A stretch of DNA of 64,000 bases, from NCBI GenBank assembly GCA_023213395.1, contig CM041465.1, forward strand, positions 183,589,741-183,653,740, in the 5' to 3' direction. The notes beneath the pieces are model-generated. The model was not told the DNA's origin. It searched no databases and saw only the letters and a list, made by a program, of their open reading frames with translations. Positions 61,113 through 64,000 of this stretch are shown one piece after another. The number at the start of each line of letters is the position of its first letter. Position 1 is the first letter of the stretch. The DNA is from Cycas panzhihuaensis. Taxonomy: Eukaryota; Cycadophyta. Position numbers and translations under genes: made by a program.

Positions 61113-61180
61113 TTAGAGACCCACTTGGGGTAGTCAATAGAAGTAATGAGCCCAGCGTCCAGAAGCTTCTCTACGTCCAT
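61113..61180 (-). pseudogene. RT N-terminal sliver left by an internal deletion
   Basis: MDVEKLLDAGLITSIDYPKWVSN is the first conserved block of a gypsy RT (KLL-AGFI--V-YP-WVSN). The frame then passes without a stop into integrase sequence at 61,112. All later RT, RNase H and early integrase sequence is missing. Confidence 0.82.
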
Positions 61181-61557
61181 CTTGACGGCGGTAGAGAGCT
61201 TCGGGTGAAGGGGACGCCGCTCGACGTCTGGCGGGCGCCAGGAAGGGTGGTGAGGTTATGAGTGACAATCGAGGGTCGATTCCTTCATGTCAAGATAATC
61301 CCACGCAAAATGTCTCAAAACTCCGGAGCGAAGGGAGTATTCTCTTACCTCATCAGAGAACATTCCAACCCAACCTTAATGACCTCGCCCGGCCAAGACT
61401 ACGCCTTGAGTTGCCCCCATGCACATGGCGCTGCCCTCCTCGAAGTGGAGAGGGCAAGATCAACGGAGGAGGAGGAATAGGAGACGGATCGGACGGCAAG
61501 CGTGGATCCGATCGCGAGGATCTTCCGGTGACCAAGCCGTGGTGACCGTAAGGCGTG

Positions 61558-62560
61558 TTAAGGCGCAAGGCCCGCTAGATGCTCAGCGTGGTCGTCCTCG
61601 AAATAATCCACCTCATGGATGACCTTACTTCGAGTAGGAGAAGCGCTGGAGGGAGTGAGAGCAACGGGACCGTGATGACCATCGGGTTGCTCAGCTTCCT
61701 CGCGGAAATCTAAAAGGAAACCAGGGAGAGGCTCCTCGGAAGGAGCGAAAGGCAATTCCTCAAAACCATTACCTATGGGGGGTAATGAAAAAGGAGAACT
61801 GGCGACAGGCGGGTCAACACGAGCGATGACGTGTGACACGCACGAGAGGCTAGCCTCACCAACGAGAGAGGTTCTAGACGGGGATCTAGAACAAGGCAGG
61901 TGCGACCCATTGGCGCGAAGGAAAGAGACGGGGTGATGACAATCATCGTCTTCGTCGAGCGACTCATCATCGCTGAACGAAGCAAGGTACCCGTAACTCC
62001 CAACGCCAATAGGGGCGAACCGCGTGAGACTAGGAGGAGAAGACGCGGGGCCTTCCTCAGACGGATTAGGTATACCAATAGAGCAAGCCGAGGCATGGGT
62101 AGATGAACCTTGGTTTACCGAACTGGTAGAACGAGTTTGTTTAGTGAAAGGGCGTTCGCGGGGGATCACTCTCATCCGTCCGTCATGGACGAATTTAAGT
62201 TGTCCCCAAAGGGTCGAGCACACGGCTCCCATTTGATCGAGCCATGGACGACCTAGAAGGAGGTTGTAATCCACATCAACGTCAAGGACTACAACGTTGG
62301 CAAGAACGGTCTTACCCTCAAGGGTAAGCGGAATCGCGATGCATCCCGGAGGGGTCTTCGCCATCACATACCTTGGCATCGCCAGTGAACAGGTTCCATA
62401 TGAAATACCAAGCTCTTGCATGACACGCAAGGGCATGAGATTGACTAAGAACCGTTGTCGACAGCTTCTTCAAGAGTACAATCAGCGATCGATGGTGATG
62501 GTGAATGGGAAGTTCCACCGACGCTCCTTTCACCTAGGGGAAGATCCTTAGGATCAAAGG
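61558..62560 (-). pseudogene. Tat-element protease region
   Basis: A retropepsin-like domain: the active-site word VDNGS is at 62,448-62,459, just before a one-base frameshift, then LMPLRVMQELGISYGTCSLA, YVMAKTPPGCIAIPLTL, VVVLDVDVDYNLLLGRPWLDQ at about 62,265 and a 292-codon open frame down to 61,558. The last half is Ser/Pro-rich with an acidic FSDDESLDEDDDCHH stretch. It would cut the Gag-Pol polyprotein. The long frame shows this element is younger than its neighbours. Confidence 0.85.
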
Positions 62561-62599
62561 AAATAGCGGGTCCACAACCTTGGGCGACACCCAAAGCGT

Positions 62600-64000
62600 G
62601 GATGTACATCACTCGATCCTAAAGCTTCCAGGAGGAGGGCCCACGCCGGACAACTCCTCGAACGCCCATCAAGGACATTCTGCGGCGACCGTATGGAGCT
62701 CGCCCACGACAGAGAAAGGCTTACCCTTCCCAAGAGGGTTGGGTAAGTGCCCTTCGAAATCGTGAACGACCCGCGCACGTGAATAGCCTTGGGAAAGAGA
62801 GGACTTAGGAGGAAGGGTCTCCAAGAGGGCTCAAGGAGCGGAAGAACCAGAATTCCCCGCTTCCTTAGCGGCTTGAGATCGCGTGGGGTGAAAGCCTCGA
62901 GTTGCTTCAAGCAACCGGATCATCTTCTTCCCCTGCTCGGGTCGTGAAGGCGACGGGGTGCGGCGGCTAGGAGAACGAGAAGAGGAAGAAGAATTCCGAG
63001 CGCCCTTCCCTTTGTCACGGGAAGGACGGGGATCAGGCGATCTTCCTCGGTTACGGTTGTTCTTGGTTTGGGTATTGCGATCGCGTTCCCCGTGCTTAGG
63101 GAACGGATCCTTATGAACTGGTTGATCCAAATTAGGCCTTGAGGCTCGTTTGGGAGAAGAATCGCGTCGAGGGGCATCCTTTGGATGCTGGGCCCTACAA
63201 CGCGAATCGTCGTGGAAGCAATCCCCATGAATGGAGCACCACTTCTTCTCAAGCGGAGGGTCAGACCTTCTCGCTTGAGAGGACTGGGCGTTTCCATTCC
63301 TGGGAAGAGGAGCTTGGGTAGTCTATTGGACTTGTTTGTTTGATGTAGGGGATGAAGGATCTTGAAGCTTGAGCTCCTTCATCATACGCTCGAATGAGCG
63401 TATAGCTGATGTGAGTGGGTCTAAAGTCCTCTCGGTAGGATGAGAGGAAGACCGCCATCCGGGAAGGTTTGGTATCTTTGGTAGGGGTGGTGCCTCACTG
63501 CCAGGAGGGCTTAAGAGGTTTCTTGAGACCCGCTGATCTCAATAGCCTCCAACGCCAAGCACTTGGCGATCGCGGAATCACATGTGGTCGCCCCATCTTG
63601 AGGACTTCCACATGGACTTCGTGACGAAGCGCATTGACGATTGTGTCTCGCTCAGCCTCCCGCAATGTTGCCTTAGTGGAGTGAAGCAAGTCGTGGAATC
63701 GCCGCACAAAGTCACGATTCATCTCATCGTGACCTTGTTTGAGCGAAGAAGGGACTTCATTCCGCCTCGAATGGACGAGGTACATCAAAATAGTTGATGA
63801 ACTCATCCACCAATTCTTCGGAATGAATGGATTGAATGGGCGTGAGACTGAGAACCATTTGAGGGCGCCACCGCAGGATCTCGAATAGTTTCATCAAAAT
63901 ATGGTCGTAAGCCCAAGAATCGATGCATGCCATAGAAAACTACGGACATGCTCACGGGCCCTTGACGAAGTTCCATCGAAGCTAGGAACTTGGGGATGAG
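62600..64000 (-). pseudogene. Tat-element gag, frameshifted, running off the window
   Basis: Near 63,840-63,760 the minus strand reads EELVDEFINYFDVPRPFEAE, and after a frameshift LKQGHDEMNRDFVRRFHDLL and EAERDTIVNAL (63,735-63,610), the retrotransposon gag capsid pattern. A Cys/His cluster follows (KWCSIHGDCFHDDSRC, 63,246-63,196), then an Arg/Ser/Pro-rich nucleic-acid-binding stretch (63,130-62,920). The start lies beyond 64,000. Confidence 0.82.

Larger units (their letters stand above)
53473..64000 (-). mobile_element. GC-rich Tat-lineage Ty3/gypsy element, cut by the window edge
   Basis: From about 53,473 base composition jumps from AT-rich and CpG-poor to GC- and CpG-rich and stays so to the end. 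On the minus strand are gag, a protease with YNLLLGRPWLDQ, a short RT start joined to the integrase end, and a second-type RNase H; these are hallmarks of Tat elements. An antisense gene lies between integrase and that RNase H. The 5' LTR would be right of the window. Both element limits are inferred, since no LTR pair can be seen. Confidence 0.7.

Overview
This 64 kb window is eukaryotic nuclear DNA made almost entirely of nested, mostly dead transposable elements. I recognise no ordinary host gene, rRNA, tRNA gene or CRISPR array. Plant-type Ty3/gypsy and Ty1/copia elements, L1-type LINEs with zinc-binding and RNase H tails, a Tat-lineage gypsy element and a plant mobile domain all point to a land plant with a large, repeat-rich genome. 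The species cannot be told from sequence alone.

Layout. 1-2,260: a 2.2 kb compound AT/GT/GTAT microsatellite; its first 1.4 kb lies between inverted copies of one unique 35-bp sequence. 2,260-11,340: AT-rich DNA with a decayed tandem repeat, a second microsatellite and an array of short motifs, but no convincing gene. 11,344-38,000 (minus strand): one old gypsy element (gypsy-2) read in pieces. LINE-1 (11,635-23,702, 13-bp target duplication) sits in its integrase, LINE-2 (25,872-31,925, 17-bp target duplication) sits in its reverse transcriptase, and a copia element (about 33,170-37,260) lies between its protease/RT part and a gag-like remnant. LINE-1 is itself split by a full-length gypsy element with 1.05 kb LTRs (gypsy-1, 12,533-19,290). 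39,355-45,140 (plus strand): a third gypsy, split by a 3.76 kb element with about 245-bp LTRs that carries only gag and protease. 45,179-50,045: a further pair of LTR-like repeats around a coding-like frame and the tail of a minus-strand element. 52,707-52,897: a possible tRNA-derived SINE.

53,473-64,000 is different: GC-rich, CpG-rich, and much less decayed. It holds a minus-strand Tat-type gypsy element running off the right edge (gag, protease, a sliver of RT fused directly to the end of integrase, and an RNase H far downstream). Inside it, on the opposite strand, is a separate transcription unit with a TATA box, a clean leader, a 24-nt first coding exon, a phase-0 intron, a plant mobile domain exon, a phase-1 intron and a charged C-terminal exon. 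This intron-bearing antisense gene is the most interesting item here.

The old elements share one decay pattern: CA to TA changes on either strand. These turn Gln and Trp codons into stops and zinc-finger Cys into Tyr, often with few frameshifts. I read this as deamination of methylated cytosine in CAG and CAA/CAT contexts.
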